A stretch of 64,000 bases of DNA from Aestuariispira insulae. GTDB taxonomy: Bacteria; Pseudomonadota; Alphaproteobacteria; UBA8366; Aestuariispiraceae. Shown piece by piece: positions 55,363-64,000 of this stretch. How positions within the stretch are numbered: position 1 is the stretch's first letter; every line of letters begins with the position of its first letter. The stretch lies in assembly GCF_003385955.1 (NCBI RefSeq), contig NZ_QRDW01000004.1, positions 310,001 to 374,000 on the forward strand, in the 5' to 3' direction. The translations under genes and the position numbers were made by a program. The notes under the pieces were generated by a model. That model ran no database searches. It was given only the letters and a program-made list of their open reading frames with translations, and was not told the DNA's origin.

Positions 55363-56169
55363 ATGGGACAATCCCTGGCTATCCGCCAAAAACTGATGAT
55401 CTGTTTTTCTTTCCTCGCGCTGTCATTTTTCCTCATACCGCCGCCAGCGGCCTTTGGCGACAGCCTGCCGATCAAGGTTCTGGGGTATCATTTTCCCCCC
55501 TATTTAGATCAAAAAAACAACCAGGGCATTACCCATGATTTTCTTGAATTTCTGAATGAAAATCAGGAAAATTTTCAATTCAAACTTGAATTCACAACAT
55601 CCAAACGTCGTTATCGTGCGTTGGAACAACGACGCGGCGACATGTTCTTTTTCGAAATGCCTGAATGGGGATGGGAAGGCTCAGGTGTTGCCTATCAATC
55701 CACACGCCCAATCCTGCGTGGCGGTGAATATTACATCGCCTTGGCCAAGCCAGACCGCGATCAATCCTATTTCCTGCCCCTTCGGGAACGGAAAATTGCG
55801 GCGATCCTGGGCTTCCATTACGGTTTCGCCAATTTCAATGCCGACCAGAAATGGCTGAAGGCTCATTTCAATATAATCCTGAGCAACAGCCAGAAAAAGA
55901 ATCTCGACCTCTTGCGCAAGCATCGTGTGGAGGTCGCCGTGATGCCTATCTCATTCCTGGCGCATGAGCTGCGACAGCAACCGGAATTGCACGACCTCTT
56001 TCTCGTTTCCGAACAGCCTGATCAATTCTATCATTTGGGCACAATCATTCATCCGGACGCCCCCATAGCGACGGCCGAGATGGAAGCAATGCTTCAGCAG
56101 TTAAAAAAGTCTGGCCAATTGCAACGCTTCTTTGAGCGCTACAATCTCGGCAACCAGCTTATTTACTGA
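55363..56169 (+). CDS. Orphan periplasmic solute-binding protein, family 3-like
   Basis: A 268-residue exported protein. The signal peptide (about 1–31, ending AAFG) precedes a mature start [15 protein letters not shown] typical of amino-acid-type (family 3) binding proteins. ATG 55363 is preferred over 55357 because GGAAGG then lies 6 bases away. No permease or ATPase is adjacent, so it may be a sensor, scavenger or part of a transporter encoded elsewhere. Its 3' end overlaps the converging trmFO gene by seven bases. A similar orphan lies at 61211. Confidence 0.82.
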   Translation: MGQSLAIRQKLMICFSFLALSFFLIPPPAAFGDSLPIKVLGYHFPPYLDQKNNQGITHDFLEFLNENQENFQFKLEFTTSKRRYRALEQRRGDMFFFEMPEWGWEGSGVAYQSTRPILRGGEYYIALAKPDRDQSYFLPLRERKIAAILGFHYGFANFNADQKWLKAHFNIILSNSQKKNLDLLRKHRVEVAVMPISFLAHELRQQPELHDLFLVSEQPDQFYHLGTIIHPDAPIATAEMEAMLQQLKKSGQLQRFFERYNLGNQLIY

Positions 56170-57518
56170 TCCAGTTTTTTCATCCATTCGGCCATGTCGA
56201 CCTTGGCCCGTTCAGTAATCGAGAGTTTACGATCGCGACCTTTGATCTTTCGCTTGCCTTCACGCGGCTGCGGCGGCGGGAAAAGACCGAAATTGACATT
56301 CATCGGTTGGAAGGTATCCGCCTCGGCCCCACCAGTCAGATGCCCCAGCAACGCGCCCAATGCGGTCGTCTGCGGTGGCGGGGTAAAACTTTGGCCGTGA
56401 TATTCAGCAGCGGCAAAACGTCCTGCCAGCAAACCAATAGTCGCGCTTTCGATATAGCCTTCAACACCGGTGATCTGTCCCGCAAAACGCAGGCGCGGAT
56501 CCGCTTTCAAGCGAAGTTGGTCATCCAGCAGGCGCGGGCTGTTCAGGAAGGTATTTCGGTGAATACCGCCAAGCCGGGCGAATTCAGCATTTTCCAATCC
56601 CGGAATGGTCCGGAACAATTCTACCTGTGCGCCATATTTCATCTTGGTCTGGAAGCCGACGATATTCCACAATGTGCCGAGTTTGTTATCCTGGCGCAGC
56701 TGGACGATGGCATAGGCTTTGACATCCGGCTGATGCGGATTGGTCAGGCCGACAGGTTTCAGGGGGCCATAGCGCAAGGTTTCACGACCACGCTCGGCCA
56801 TAACCTCGATCGGTAGGCAGCCTTCGAAATAGGGAGTGTCCTTTTCCCATTCCTTGAATTCGGTTTTTTCCGCCTCCAACAGGCCCGTGATGAAATTCTC
56901 ATACTGCTCTTTGGTCATCGGGCAGTTGATATAATCGGAGCCTTCGCCCTTATCATAACGCGACTGGAACCAGGCCTGGTCCATATTGATGCTGTCTCGA
57001 TGGACGATGGGGGCGATCGCATCAAAAAAAGACAATTCTTCTTCACCGCTGAGCTTGTGAATGGCGCGGCTGAGCGATTCAGAGGTGAGGGGGCCCGTTG
57101 CCACAATCACCGATTCCCAATCGGCGGGTGGAATGTCCGGGACTTCCCCCCGTTCAATCGTCACCATCGGATGGGCTTCCAAAGCCTTGGTAACAAGCCC
57201 GGAAAACTCATCACGGTCCACGGCTAGCGCGGCACCGGCCGGCACTGCCGCTTCATCCCCGCATTTCATAATGATCGATCCCATCTGCCGCATCTCGTGA
57301 TGGCAAAGGCCGACCGCATTATATTCATGATCATCTGAACGGAACGAATTGGAGCAAACCAGTTCAGCCAGCCCTTCGGTCGAATGGGCATCGGTTTTCA
57401 CCTCTGGCCGCATTTCATGCAGGATCACAGGCACATCGGCATTGGCCAGCTGCCATGTTGCCTCAGACCCGGCGAGGCCGCCGCCAATCACATGAACCGG
57501 TTGTTTGCTCATTGTCAT
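56163..57518 (-). CDS. trmFO: tRNA (uracil-54-C5)-methyltransferase, folate-dependent
   Basis: A 451-residue FAD enzyme that makes ribothymidine at tRNA position 54 using methylenetetrahydrofolate. The N-terminal FAD-binding motif is [16 protein letters not shown] (about 9–24). Conserved downstream blocks include [24 protein letters not shown] and [14 protein letters not shown]. The first ATG pair (57518 or 57512) is ambiguous. It converges with the orphan binding-protein gene and follows the SMR gene by 111 bases on the same strand. Confidence 0.95.
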   Translation of the reverse strand: MTMSKQPVHVIGGGLAGSEATWQLANADVPVILHEMRPEVKTDAHSTEGLAELVCSNSFRSDDHEYNAVGLCHHEMRQMGSIIMKCGDEAAVPAGAALAVDRDEFSGLVTKALEAHPMVTIERGEVPDIPPADWESVIVATGPLTSESLSRAIHKLSGEEELSFFDAIAPIVHRDSINMDQAWFQSRYDKGEGSDYINCPMTKEQYENFITGLLEAEKTEFKEWEKDTPYFEGCLPIEVMAERGRETLRYGPLKPVGLTNPHQPDVKAYAIVQLRQDNKLGTLWNIVGFQTKMKYGAQVELFRTIPGLENAEFARLGGIHRNTFLNSPRLLDDQLRLKADPRLRFAGQITGVEGYIESATIGLLAGRFAAAEYHGQSFTPPPQTTALGALLGHLTGGAEADTFQPMNVNFGLFPPPQPREGKRKIKGRDRKLSITERAKVDMAEWMKKLDQ

Positions 57519-57629
57519 TTTCCGCCTTGGATTTAGTTATTTTGCGCAGTCGCGCTTCTGGAAGAGGTGATTTAAGCCTCCCTGACCTTAAGTCAAGGAA
57601 AGCTTAGCATGAAAGCAGCCCTTAGCGGC

Positions 57630-57965
57630 TTAATGCCCGCCCATCTTCGAGAAATTGTTCAAAATCACCACGCCGGCCACAATCAAGCCGATGCCGATGG
57701 CACCATTCAGATCCGCCTTTTCACCGAGGAAAATCACGCCGATCAAAGCGATCAGCACGATCCCAACTCCGGCCCAGACCGCATAGGCAAAACCAATGCT
57801 CATGCTTTTCAGGCTAAGCGACAGTAGATAAAAGGCCAGGCAATATCCGACAACGGTAATAACAGACGGCACCAGCTTGGTGAAACCATCCGTGAATTTC
57901 AGGGCAGTGGTTCCCGCCACCTCACTCAGGATGGCGAAAATCAAAAACAAAGTCGCCTTGGGCAT
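57630..57965 (-). CDS. Small multidrug resistance (SMR) family transporter
   Basis: A 111-residue four-helix inner-membrane protein. Glu15 in helix 1 (LSEVAGTTALK) corresponds to the essential proton/substrate-binding Glu of EmrE, and the YAVWAGVGI motif of helix 3 is intact. ATG 57965 gives the usual family length; the open frame to 58004 adds a non-conserved extension. Substrate (quaternary cations, guanidinium or polyamine) cannot be told. It lies downstream of uvrA past a strong hairpin. Confidence 0.9.
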   Translation of the reverse strand: MPKATLFLIFAILSEVAGTTALKFTDGFTKLVPSVITVVGYCLAFYLLSLSLKSMSIGFAYAVWAGVGIVLIALIGVIFLGEKADLNGAIGIGLIVAGVVILNNFSKMGGH

Positions 57966-57992
57966 TATCTTCACCAATATGTAAACAGAACT

Positions 57993-58021
57993 GCACGCTG
58001 CCACCGAAAGTGACAGCGTGC
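57993..58021 (-). terminator. Hairpin, possible uvrA terminator
   Basis: GCACGCTG and CAGCGTGC pair perfectly across a 13-base loop that can add three more pairs, 43 bases past the uvrA stop. The T tract after it is weak (AGTTCTGTTT), so termination may be partial. Confidence 0.55.
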
Positions 58022-58063
58022 AATCGAAATCAAATCCAGCCCGACCCGGAAGGATGCGGTTAC

Positions 58064-60904
58064 CTATTCAGCCGCCTGCCGTCCCAGATAGGGAAGCAGA
58101 TAGTGCCCGGTATGGCTCCGCGCTTCTTCACAGACTGTTTCCGGTGTGCCCATGGCAACAATCTCACCACCTTTGTCCCCGCCATCCGGTCCGATATCGA
58201 TAATCCAGTCCGCCGTCTTGATCACTTCCAAATTATGTTCGATCACCACAACCGTGTTACCGGTATCCACCAGGGCTTGCAGCACCTCAAGCAGCTTGCG
58301 CACATCTTCAAAATGCAAACCAGTGGTTGGCTCATCAAGGATATAAAGGGTGCGCCCCGTTGCTTTTCGGCTCAATTCCTTGGCCAGTTTAACACGCTGG
58401 GCCTCGCCGCCGGAAAGCGTGGTCGCCTGCTGACCAACCTTGATATAGCCAAGCCCCACACGCTGCAGGGTGATCATCTTATCCCGGATCGAGGGCACCG
58501 CCTTGAAAAACTCCGCAGCCTCATCAACCGTCATTTCCAAGACATCGGAAATGGATTTTTCGCGATATTGCACATCCAGGGTTTCCCGGTTGTAGCGTTT
58601 GCCTTTGCATTGATCACATTGCACATAGACATCGGGGAGGAAATGCATCTCGATCTTGATCACCCCGTCACCCTGACAGGCTTCACAGCGACCGCCTTTG
58701 ACGTTGAAACTGAACCGTCCCGGCGTGTAACCGCGTGCCTTGGCTTCGGGCAGTCCGGAGAACCATTCACGGATCGGGGTAAAGGCACCGGTATAAGTGG
58801 CCGGGTTGGATCTTGGCGTCCGGCCGATCGGCGATTGGTCGATATCAATCACTTTATCCAGGAACTGCACACCCGTGATCCGGTCATGGTCGCCCGGATG
58901 TTCACGGGCTTTCATCAATGAACGGTTCAAGGCCTTCCAAAGGGTTTCGATCACCAGAGATGATTTTCCACTACCGGAAACGCCGGTCACACAAGTGAAA
59001 GTGCCCAACGGGATTCTGGCCGTCACATTCTTCAAGTTATTTTCCCGCGCGCCTTCCAGCACCAGTTTCTGTCGCGCATGGCCCTTGCGGCGTTTGGACG
59101 GCACAGCGATCTGCTTCATGCCCGTTATATATTGCGCGGTCAGGCTGTTCGGGTTTGAAAAGACTTTGTCCGGCGTTCCGCAGGCGACGACCTCGCCACC
59201 ATGGACGCCGGCCCCAGGGCCCATATCAATCAGGTAATCCGCCGTGCGGATGGCATCCTCATCATGCTCGACCACAATCACGGTGTTGCCGAGATCCCGC
59301 AGATGCTTGAGCGTTTCCAGAAGCCGGTCGTTATCCCGCTGATGCAGTCCGATGGAAGGCTCATCCAGCACATAAAGAACACCTGTCAGGCCGGAGCCAA
59401 TCTGGCTTGCCAGCCGGATCCGCTGGCTTTCCCCACCGGACAAGGTACCGGAATTGCGGGAAAGGCTGAGATATTCAAGACCAACATTATTCAGGAAACC
59501 AAGCCGTTCATTGATCTCCTTGAGAACACGGGTGGCAATTTCCAGATCTTTCTGGCCAAGTTTGTCTGAAAGCGCGTTGAACCAGTCGCCAGCCTGGCGG
59601 ATCGACATCTGCGCAATCTCGCCCACATGACAGCTGTCGATCTTGACCGCCAGTGCCTCGGGTTTAAGCCGATGCCCATCACAACGGCCGCAGGGATGGA
59701 CCGCCTGATATTTGCCAAGTTCCTCACGCGCCCAATTGCTGTCGGTTTCCCGGAACCGCCGCTCCATATTCGGGACTATTCCTTCAAAAGCCTTGGTGGT
59801 TTTGTAGGAACGCAAACCATCGTCATAGGCAAAGGTGATTTCATCCTTGCCCGAACCATAAAGAACAGCCTTTTGAACTTTCTCAGGCAGATCTTCGAAC
59901 GGGGTCTGAATGGAGTTCCCATAATGCTCCGCGATCGCCTTCAGGGTCTGTTTATAATAGGGGGAGGAGGAGTTTGCCCAGGGCGCGATCGCCCCCTGTT
60001 GCAAGGATTTGGACCGGTCCGGCACGACCAGTTCCTCATCAAAATACATCTCTGTTCCAAGGCCATCACAGGCCGGACAGGCACCGAAAGGGTTGTTGAA
60101 GGAGAACAGCCGGGGTTCGATCTCCTCAATGGTGAAGCCGCTCACCGGACAGGCAAAACTGGCCGAGAAAACAGATTGTTCACCGGATGTTGCATCCTCG
60201 GCAAAGAGCAGACCATCCGATAGCTCCAGCGCTGTTTCGATACTATCCGCGAGCCTGGTTTCAAGCCCCTCACGGACCACGACCCGATCTACAACCACAT
60301 CGATATTATGCTTGAGCTTTTTATCAAGGGCAGGGACTTCTTCAATCAGGTGGAACTGACCATCAACTTTAACTCGCTGGAAACCTTTTTTCTGTAACTC
60401 ACTGAATTCTTTGCGATATTCCCCCTTTCGACCACGCACTATCGGCGCCAGCAAATAGAGTTTCGTGCCGTCGCCCATGGCCATGATCCGATCAACCATC
60501 TGGCTTACCGTCTGACTTTCGATGGGCAACCCGGTCGCTGGGGAATAGGGAACACCGATACGCGCCCACAAGAGCCGCATATAGTCGTATATCTCCGTGA
60601 CGGTGCCGACTGTGGAACGCGGGTTTTTTGAGGTGGTTTTCTGCTCTATCGAAATCGCCGGACTGAGGCCTTCAATCTGGTCCACGTCCGGTTTCTGCAT
60701 CATTTCCAGGAATTGACGCGCATAGGCAGAGAGAGATTCGACATAGCGGCGCTGGCCGTCGGCATAAATGGTATCAAAGGCGAGGGAGGACTTACCGGAA
60801 CCGGAAAGGCCTGTGATCACAACCAATTGGTCGCGGGGGATATCAACATCCACATTCTTAAGATTATGCTCTCTGGCACCGCGTACTGTGATCGTCGGAT
60901 TCAT
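58064..60904 (-). CDS. uvrA: Excinuclease ABC subunit A
   Basis: A 946-residue DNA-damage sensor of nucleotide excision repair. Two ABC ATPase modules have Walker A motifs GLSGSGKSS (about 32–40) and GVSGSGKSS (second half), with signatures [16 protein letters not shown] and [16 protein letters not shown]. Zinc modules are [10 protein letters not shown]…CPACDGLG and [14 protein letters not shown]…CDQCKGKRY. An SOS operator is expected, but I did not see the alphaproteobacterial GTTC-N7-GTTC box in the 300 bases upstream. Confidence 0.97.
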   Translation of the reverse strand: MNPTITVRGAREHNLKNVDVDIPRDQLVVITGLSGSGKSSLAFDTIYADGQRRYVESLSAYARQFLEMMQKPDVDQIEGLSPAISIEQKTTSKNPRSTVGTVTEIYDYMRLLWARIGVPYSPATGLPIESQTVSQMVDRIMAMGDGTKLYLLAPIVRGRKGEYRKEFSELQKKGFQRVKVDGQFHLIEEVPALDKKLKHNIDVVVDRVVVREGLETRLADSIETALELSDGLLFAEDATSGEQSVFSASFACPVSGFTIEEIEPRLFSFNNPFGACPACDGLGTEMYFDEELVVPDRSKSLQQGAIAPWANSSSPYYKQTLKAIAEHYGNSIQTPFEDLPEKVQKAVLYGSGKDEITFAYDDGLRSYKTTKAFEGIVPNMERRFRETDSNWAREELGKYQAVHPCGRCDGHRLKPEALAVKIDSCHVGEIAQMSIRQAGDWFNALSDKLGQKDLEIATRVLKEINERLGFLNNVGLEYLSLSRNSGTLSGGESQRIRLASQIGSGLTGVLYVLDEPSIGLHQRDNDRLLETLKHLRDLGNTVIVVEHDEDAIRTADYLIDMGPGAGVHGGEVVACGTPDKVFSNPNSLTAQYITGMKQIAVPSKRRKGHARQKLVLEGARENNLKNVTARIPLGTFTCVTGVSGSGKSSLVIETLWKALNRSLMKAREHPGDHDRITGVQFLDKVIDIDQSPIGRTPRSNPATYTGAFTPIREWFSGLPEAKARGYTPGRFSFNVKGGRCEACQGDGVIKIEMHFLPDVYVQCDQCKGKRYNRETLDVQYREKSISDVLEMTVDEAAEFFKAVPSIRDKMITLQRVGLGYIKVGQQATTLSGGEAQRVKLAKELSRKATGRTLYILDEPTTGLHFEDVRKLLEVLQALVDTGNTVVVIEHNLEVIKTADWIIDIGPDGGDKGGEIVAMGTPETVCEEARSHTGHYLLPYLGRQAAE

Positions 60905-61210
60905 TCTCTTCTACCTGTCTTCTCTGAACAGGTCCTACGATTATTCCGACCGTCCAGTTCCATTGATTGCCTGCCTGATTGACGTCAGCGAGCGGAAAGT
61001 GTCAAGCACCCGACATCTTCCGGCCAGCCGAGACTATATAGGGATTTCCCGCCATCACCACCACCCCTACAGCATTGTGATCATTCGGGTTGACGCCCCA
61101 GGCAATGTTGCCGTGATGTTCTTACATATTTGAAGACTGCTGACAACGTTATGTCAGCACATCATATATGTTTCGTCGTCCGGGCCGGAACCGAATGCCG
61201 TTCAAGATTG
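60905..61210. other. 306-base region between uvrA and the second orphan binding protein
   Basis: Upstream of minus-strand uvrA and downstream of a minus-strand binding-protein gene. An imperfect CCTGT…ACAGG inverted repeat occurs at about 60910–60930 with spacing wrong for a LexA box. No gene, tRNA or clear terminator is visible. Confidence 0.5.
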
Positions 61211-61966
61211 TTAATCCAGACCAAAGAATTTTTTCTGATGAAAGATCTCTGACCAAAATCTGTCGGCCAATTCCCTGTTTTTCTTATAAAATACACGATT
61301 GAACACAACGTAATCGTTTCGGGTCCAAACGGGCAGATTCGACTTTCGGAGATTGCGCAAGTTGAGTATGTCCACTTGCGAGTCGGTCGGCAGCTCCAGA
61401 TTGATAAATGAGCCTATTTGTCGGCTTTCCAGCAGTTGCAGGCCGTCCCGCGGTGCATCAACAAAAACAAACCGATCTATTCCTTTTTTGCGCAAAGCAT
61501 TCTCTATCCCATATCCGCGGATGACGGAGATCAAAATGTTACGCCGGGTGTAGTAGTGTTTTCCAATCCGGGAACTGTTGGGGAAAATCGTATATTCGTA
61601 GTAGGACTTTCGGGAGATTCGATAACGTTCATCCGGATCGCCGGACCCGCCGGGATAGACACCAAATCGTTCCCGCTGTTTCAGATAGGGCGAAGAGAGT
61701 AGGGCATCAATGTCACCTCTGCGAAACCATCGCAGGCATTGTATCCACGGCATGCGACGAAAAGAAATGTCTATGCCTTCGCTTTCAGCGATGATTTTCA
61801 CCAGCGATATATACAGTCCCGGATTCCGTCTTGGTACTTCCGCTCCCTCTCCAAAATAATAGGGCGGCTGAGCAATCGATTCATAACAGAATGTTATTTT
61901 TCCCTGACCAAGGGATGGCAGGGGAAAGAAGCTGAACAGCACAAAGATCGTGATCCAATTTTTGAT
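61211..61966 (-). CDS. Orphan periplasmic solute-binding protein, family 3-like, probable AUC start
   Basis: A family 3-type exported binding protein, 251 residues from 61966. The signal peptide is complete only if translation starts at an ATC codon (61966): M/I-K-N-W-I-T followed by a hydrophobic stretch ending SLGQG. AGGAG lies exactly 7 bases before this ATC, and a stop codon in frame (TAA, three codons before it) excludes any upstream start. The first standard start is GTG 61942, which removes the positively charged n-region. The mature part begins ITFCYESIAQPPYYFG. No transporter partners are adjacent. Confidence 0.72.
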   Translation of the reverse strand: MKNWITIFVLFSFFPLPSLGQGKITFCYESIAQPPYYFGEGAEVPRRNPGLYISLVKIIAESEGIDISFRRMPWIQCLRWFRRGDIDALLSSPYLKQRERFGVYPGGSGDPDERYRISRKSYYEYTIFPNSSRIGKHYYTRRNILISVIRGYGIENALRKKGIDRFVFVDAPRDGLQLLESRQIGSFINLELPTDSQVDILNLRNLRKSNLPVWTRNDYVVFNRVFYKKNRELADRFWSEIFHQKKFFGLD

Positions 61967-62310
61967 CGCTTAACTCCTGTGGCAATCGGCGGTATCGGCC
62001 CAGTCATTTCCAAGTATCCATCCAGAATGTTGACGAACACTTAATCTCCAAAAGGGCTGCAGGCACCCGCTCACCCACCACTGCGCAAAGGAATTACAAG
62101 ATCACACCGGAAACAGGAATGTTATTCCCGTTTCCGCATAAGATAGCTCAGCAAATTTCCTAATATGTTTTAAGCTTGAAATATTTTTCCGGCTCGCCCA
62201 GACTGTCTTGGCGTCGCATAAGACACAACTGCTGGCAAACACAGGGAGGACCAGCTATAAGCGACGCTTGGGAATAATAAAAACTAGCAACTGAAGCGAG
62301 GGCGAGGGCT
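61967..62310. other. 344-base divergent intergenic region before the liv-type operon
   Basis: Contains the ribosome site of the minus-strand binding protein (61974–61978) and presumably divergent promoters for it and for livG. I could not identify confident hexamers, hairpins or open frames of note. Confidence 0.5.
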
Positions 62311-63093
62311 TTGATTTCAATCCAATCCCTGTCGAAATCCTTCGGGGGTGTCAAAGCTGTGAATGGATGCAGCTTTGATATTGAACAAGGAACGATAACG
62401 GGCCTGATCGGTCCGAACGGTGCCGGCAAGACCACACTGTTCAACATGATCGCGGGAGCATTCGCCCCGACATCCGGCAAAATTATCTATCAGGGCCAGG
62501 ATGTAACGGGGCTTCGGGCAGATCAGCTGTTTCACAAGGGGATCGTCAGGACATTCCAGATTCCCCATGAATTTGAACGCATGACTGCGCTTGAGAATCT
62601 AATGATGGTGCCGCCGGGCCAGAATGGGGAAAACCTGTTCCGGACCTGGTTCAGCTGGGCGGGCGTGCGCAATCAGGAACGGGAGGTTCGCAAAAAGGGC
62701 GAAGAAGTTCTTGAATTTCTGCAATTGACCCACATCCGGGATGAACTGGCCGGCAACCTCTCCGGAGGCCAGAAAAAGCTGTTGGAGCTGGGCCGCACCA
62801 TGATGACAGAAGCCAAAGTCGTCCTGTTGGATGAACCGGGAGCCGGCGTGAACAGGACGCTTCTGGCCAAGCTTGCGGAGATGATAAAACAGCTTCGCGA
62901 TGAACGCGGTTATACCTTCGCCCTGATCGAACATGACATGGACCTGATCGCACATCTTTGCGATCCGGTTGTCTGCATGGCCCAGGGCGCGGTTCTCTGT
63001 CAGGGCGATTTTGAGAGCGTCCGTTCCAATGAAGAAGTGCTGGAAGCCTATCTTGGCTCTTCGGCCCATCAGGAGACGGAGGGCAAAGCCTGA
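62311..63093 (+). CDS. livG: Branched-chain amino-acid-type ABC ATPase (LivG)
   Basis: A 260-residue ATPase. Walker A is GPNGAGKT (about 34–41), the signature LSGGQKKLLELGRTMM and Walker B VVLLDEPGAGVN. The C-terminal AYLG motif is typical of LivG. It begins with TTG after GAGGGC; the next gene starts inside its stop (TGATG overlap). Substrates of this family include branched-chain amino acids, amides, urea and aromatic acids, and the binding protein that would tell is outside the window. Confidence 0.92.
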   Translation: MISIQSLSKSFGGVKAVNGCSFDIEQGTITGLIGPNGAGKTTLFNMIAGAFAPTSGKIIYQGQDVTGLRADQLFHKGIVRTFQIPHEFERMTALENLMMVPPGQNGENLFRTWFSWAGVRNQEREVRKKGEEVLEFLQLTHIRDELAGNLSGGQKKLLELGRTMMTEAKVVLLDEPGAGVNRTLLAKLAEMIKQLRDERGYTFALIEHDMDLIAHLCDPVVCMAQGAVLCQGDFESVRSNEEVLEAYLGSSAHQETEGKA

Positions 63094-63803
63094 TGAGTGA
63101 CGTGTTGCTGACAATAGAGAATGTCACTGGCGGTTATGGCGAAGCAGACATTCTTTTCGACCTCAATATGAAGGTGCATGACGGCGAAGTCGTTGTTATT
63201 GTTGGTCCGAACGGGGCTGGAAAGTCGACAGCGATGAAGTCCGTTTTTGGTCTTTTGAAGATCCGGGGCGGCACCATTACCTATGACGGCCACGACATTA
63301 CCCATGATACTTCCGACGCCATTGTGCGCCGCGGTATCTGTTATGTGCCACAAACCAACAACGTCTTCCCCACATTGACCGTGCACGAAAACCTAGAAAT
63401 GGGTGCCTTCGTCCGCAAGGATGATATCTCCGATTCCCTGGATCGGATTTATGAGTTTTTCCCGCCCTTGAAGGAGAAGCGCAAATTACCGGCCGGCACG
63501 CTTTCCGGCGGACAGCGCCAGATGGTGGCCATGGGCAAGGCATTGATGCTGGACCCGAAGCTTCTGCTGCTGGATGAGCCGACGGCGGGTCTGAGTCCAA
63601 AATACATGGATCAGATTTTCTCGATCGTGAAACAGATCAACGAGCTTGGGATCGGGATCCTCATGGTGGAGCAGAACGCCAAACAGGCACTTGGCCTGGC
63701 GGACCGGGGCTATGTCCTGGCCAGCGGCAAAAACCGTTATGAAGATACCGGGGCAAACCTTTTGGCGAACCGTGAGGTCGCCGAAATGTTCCTTGGCGGT
63801 TAA
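63093..63803 (+). CDS. livF: Branched-chain amino-acid-type ABC ATPase (LivF)
   Basis: A 236-residue ATPase. Walker A is GPNGAGKST, the signature LSGGQRQMVAMGKAL and Walker B LLLLDEPTAGLSP. NVTGGYGEADILFDLNM at the N-terminus is the usual LivF opening. It overlaps livG by one base and is followed 15 bases later by the permease gene. It would form the heterodimeric motor with LivG. Confidence 0.93.
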   Translation: MSDVLLTIENVTGGYGEADILFDLNMKVHDGEVVVIVGPNGAGKSTAMKSVFGLLKIRGGTITYDGHDITHDTSDAIVRRGICYVPQTNNVFPTLTVHENLEMGAFVRKDDISDSLDRIYEFFPPLKEKRKLPAGTLSGGQRQMVAMGKALMLDPKLLLLDEPTAGLSPKYMDQIFSIVKQINELGIGILMVEQNAKQALGLADRGYVLASGKNRYEDTGANLLANREVAEMFLGG

Positions 63804-63818
63804 GGGTAGGGGAGATCC

Positions 63819-64000
63819 ATGGAAATATTACAACTCGTCCTCTACGGCACCATCCTGGGCAGCATTCTTGCGCTCGGCGCCGTCGGGGTGTCTCTGACAT
63901 TCGGCATCCTCCGGTTTGCCAATTTCAGTCACGGAGACCTGATGACCATCGGGGCCTATGTGGTCTTTGTGGTTTTCACGGTCATGAAACTGCCGCTTTG
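63819..64000 (+). CDS. livH: Branched-chain amino-acid-type ABC permease (LivH), 5' part
   Basis: The first 60 codons of a membrane permease, cut by the window end. The sequence LVLYGTILGSILALGAVGVS is the first helix and LRFANFSHGDLMTIGAYV is the diagnostic LivH segment after it. GGGGAGA precedes ATG 63819. Order ATPase–ATPase–permease implies that livM and the binding protein lie downstream. Confidence 0.9.
   Translation, partial: MEILQLVLYGTILGSILALGAVGVSLTFGILRFANFSHGDLMTIGAYVVFVVFTVMKLPL

Noticed and set aside
60908-60932. CTGT…ACAG inverted repeat upstream of uvrA, resembling a LexA box
   Set aside because: The spacing is one base too long for the gammaproteobacterial box and the alphaproteobacterial GTTC-N7-GTTC pattern is absent.

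Overview
The window looks like chromosomal core sequence from a moderately GC-rich alphaproteobacterium. The evidence is a PopZ-type polar organiser upstream of valS, the order argS–SPOR protein–nagZ–scpAB–tatABC–serS–pcm–M23 peptidase–AAA ATPase–yajC–secDF–Mth938 protein–squalene/phytoene-synthase-like genes, a complete cbb3 oxidase cluster, and CheZ. I cannot fix the genus; a motile, microaerobically capable, possibly marine Rhodospirillales/Sneathiellales-like organism is only a guess. There are no insertion sequences, phage genes, CRISPR arrays or rRNA genes.

Layout. 1–2.8 kb (minus): Nudix hydrolase plus cysteine synthase, and a membrane fatty-acid desaturase divergent from an XRE regulator (2.95–3.8 kb). 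4.25–10.1 kb (plus): a peptide-type ABC importer with a Tat-type binding protein, two permeases and a fused double ATPase. 10.2–12.1 kb (minus): a methyltransferase and two stand-alone cyclic-nucleotide-binding proteins. 12.4–20.8 kb: a small membrane protein gene divergent from ccoNOQP–ccoGHIS; an FNR/FixK box with a correctly spaced -10 element precedes ccoN. 20.8–24.8 kb: cheZ, tRNA-Asn, a DUF115 (flagellin-modification type) protein and tRNA-Cys. 25–31.4 kb (plus): a divergent PIMT-like protein, a TolC-like outer-membrane protein, popZ with an 18-bp coding minisatellite, valS and tdk. 31.6–37.6 kb: ilvD, an M81 peptidase, xth and erpA (minus), dgt. 37.6–55.3 kb (almost all plus): the long housekeeping string for tRNA charging, envelope recycling, chromosome condensation, Tat and Sec export, and proteins resembling complex I assembly factors. 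55.4–62 kb: two orphan periplasmic binding proteins around trmFO, an SMR transporter and uvrA (minus). 62.3–64 kb: the start of a branched-chain amino-acid-type ABC operon, livG–livF–livH, cut by the window end.

The respiratory block is coherent: CcoNOQP is the oxidase, CcoG/H/I/S supply copper and assembly, and the FNR-type promoter ties it to low oxygen. TatABC would export the Tat-signal binding protein; YajC–SecDF supports Sec secretion, and the adjacent Mth938-like and NDUFAF6-like proteins suggest a link between membrane insertion and complex I biogenesis. I found no clearly undescribed multi-gene system. The best leads are a binding-protein gene that appears to start at AUC, a micro-gene with its own promoter and leader hairpin opposite the cco operon, a PIMT paralogue lacking the family motif, an absent surE and an orphan ATPase in an otherwise conserved string, and the PopZ minisatellite.
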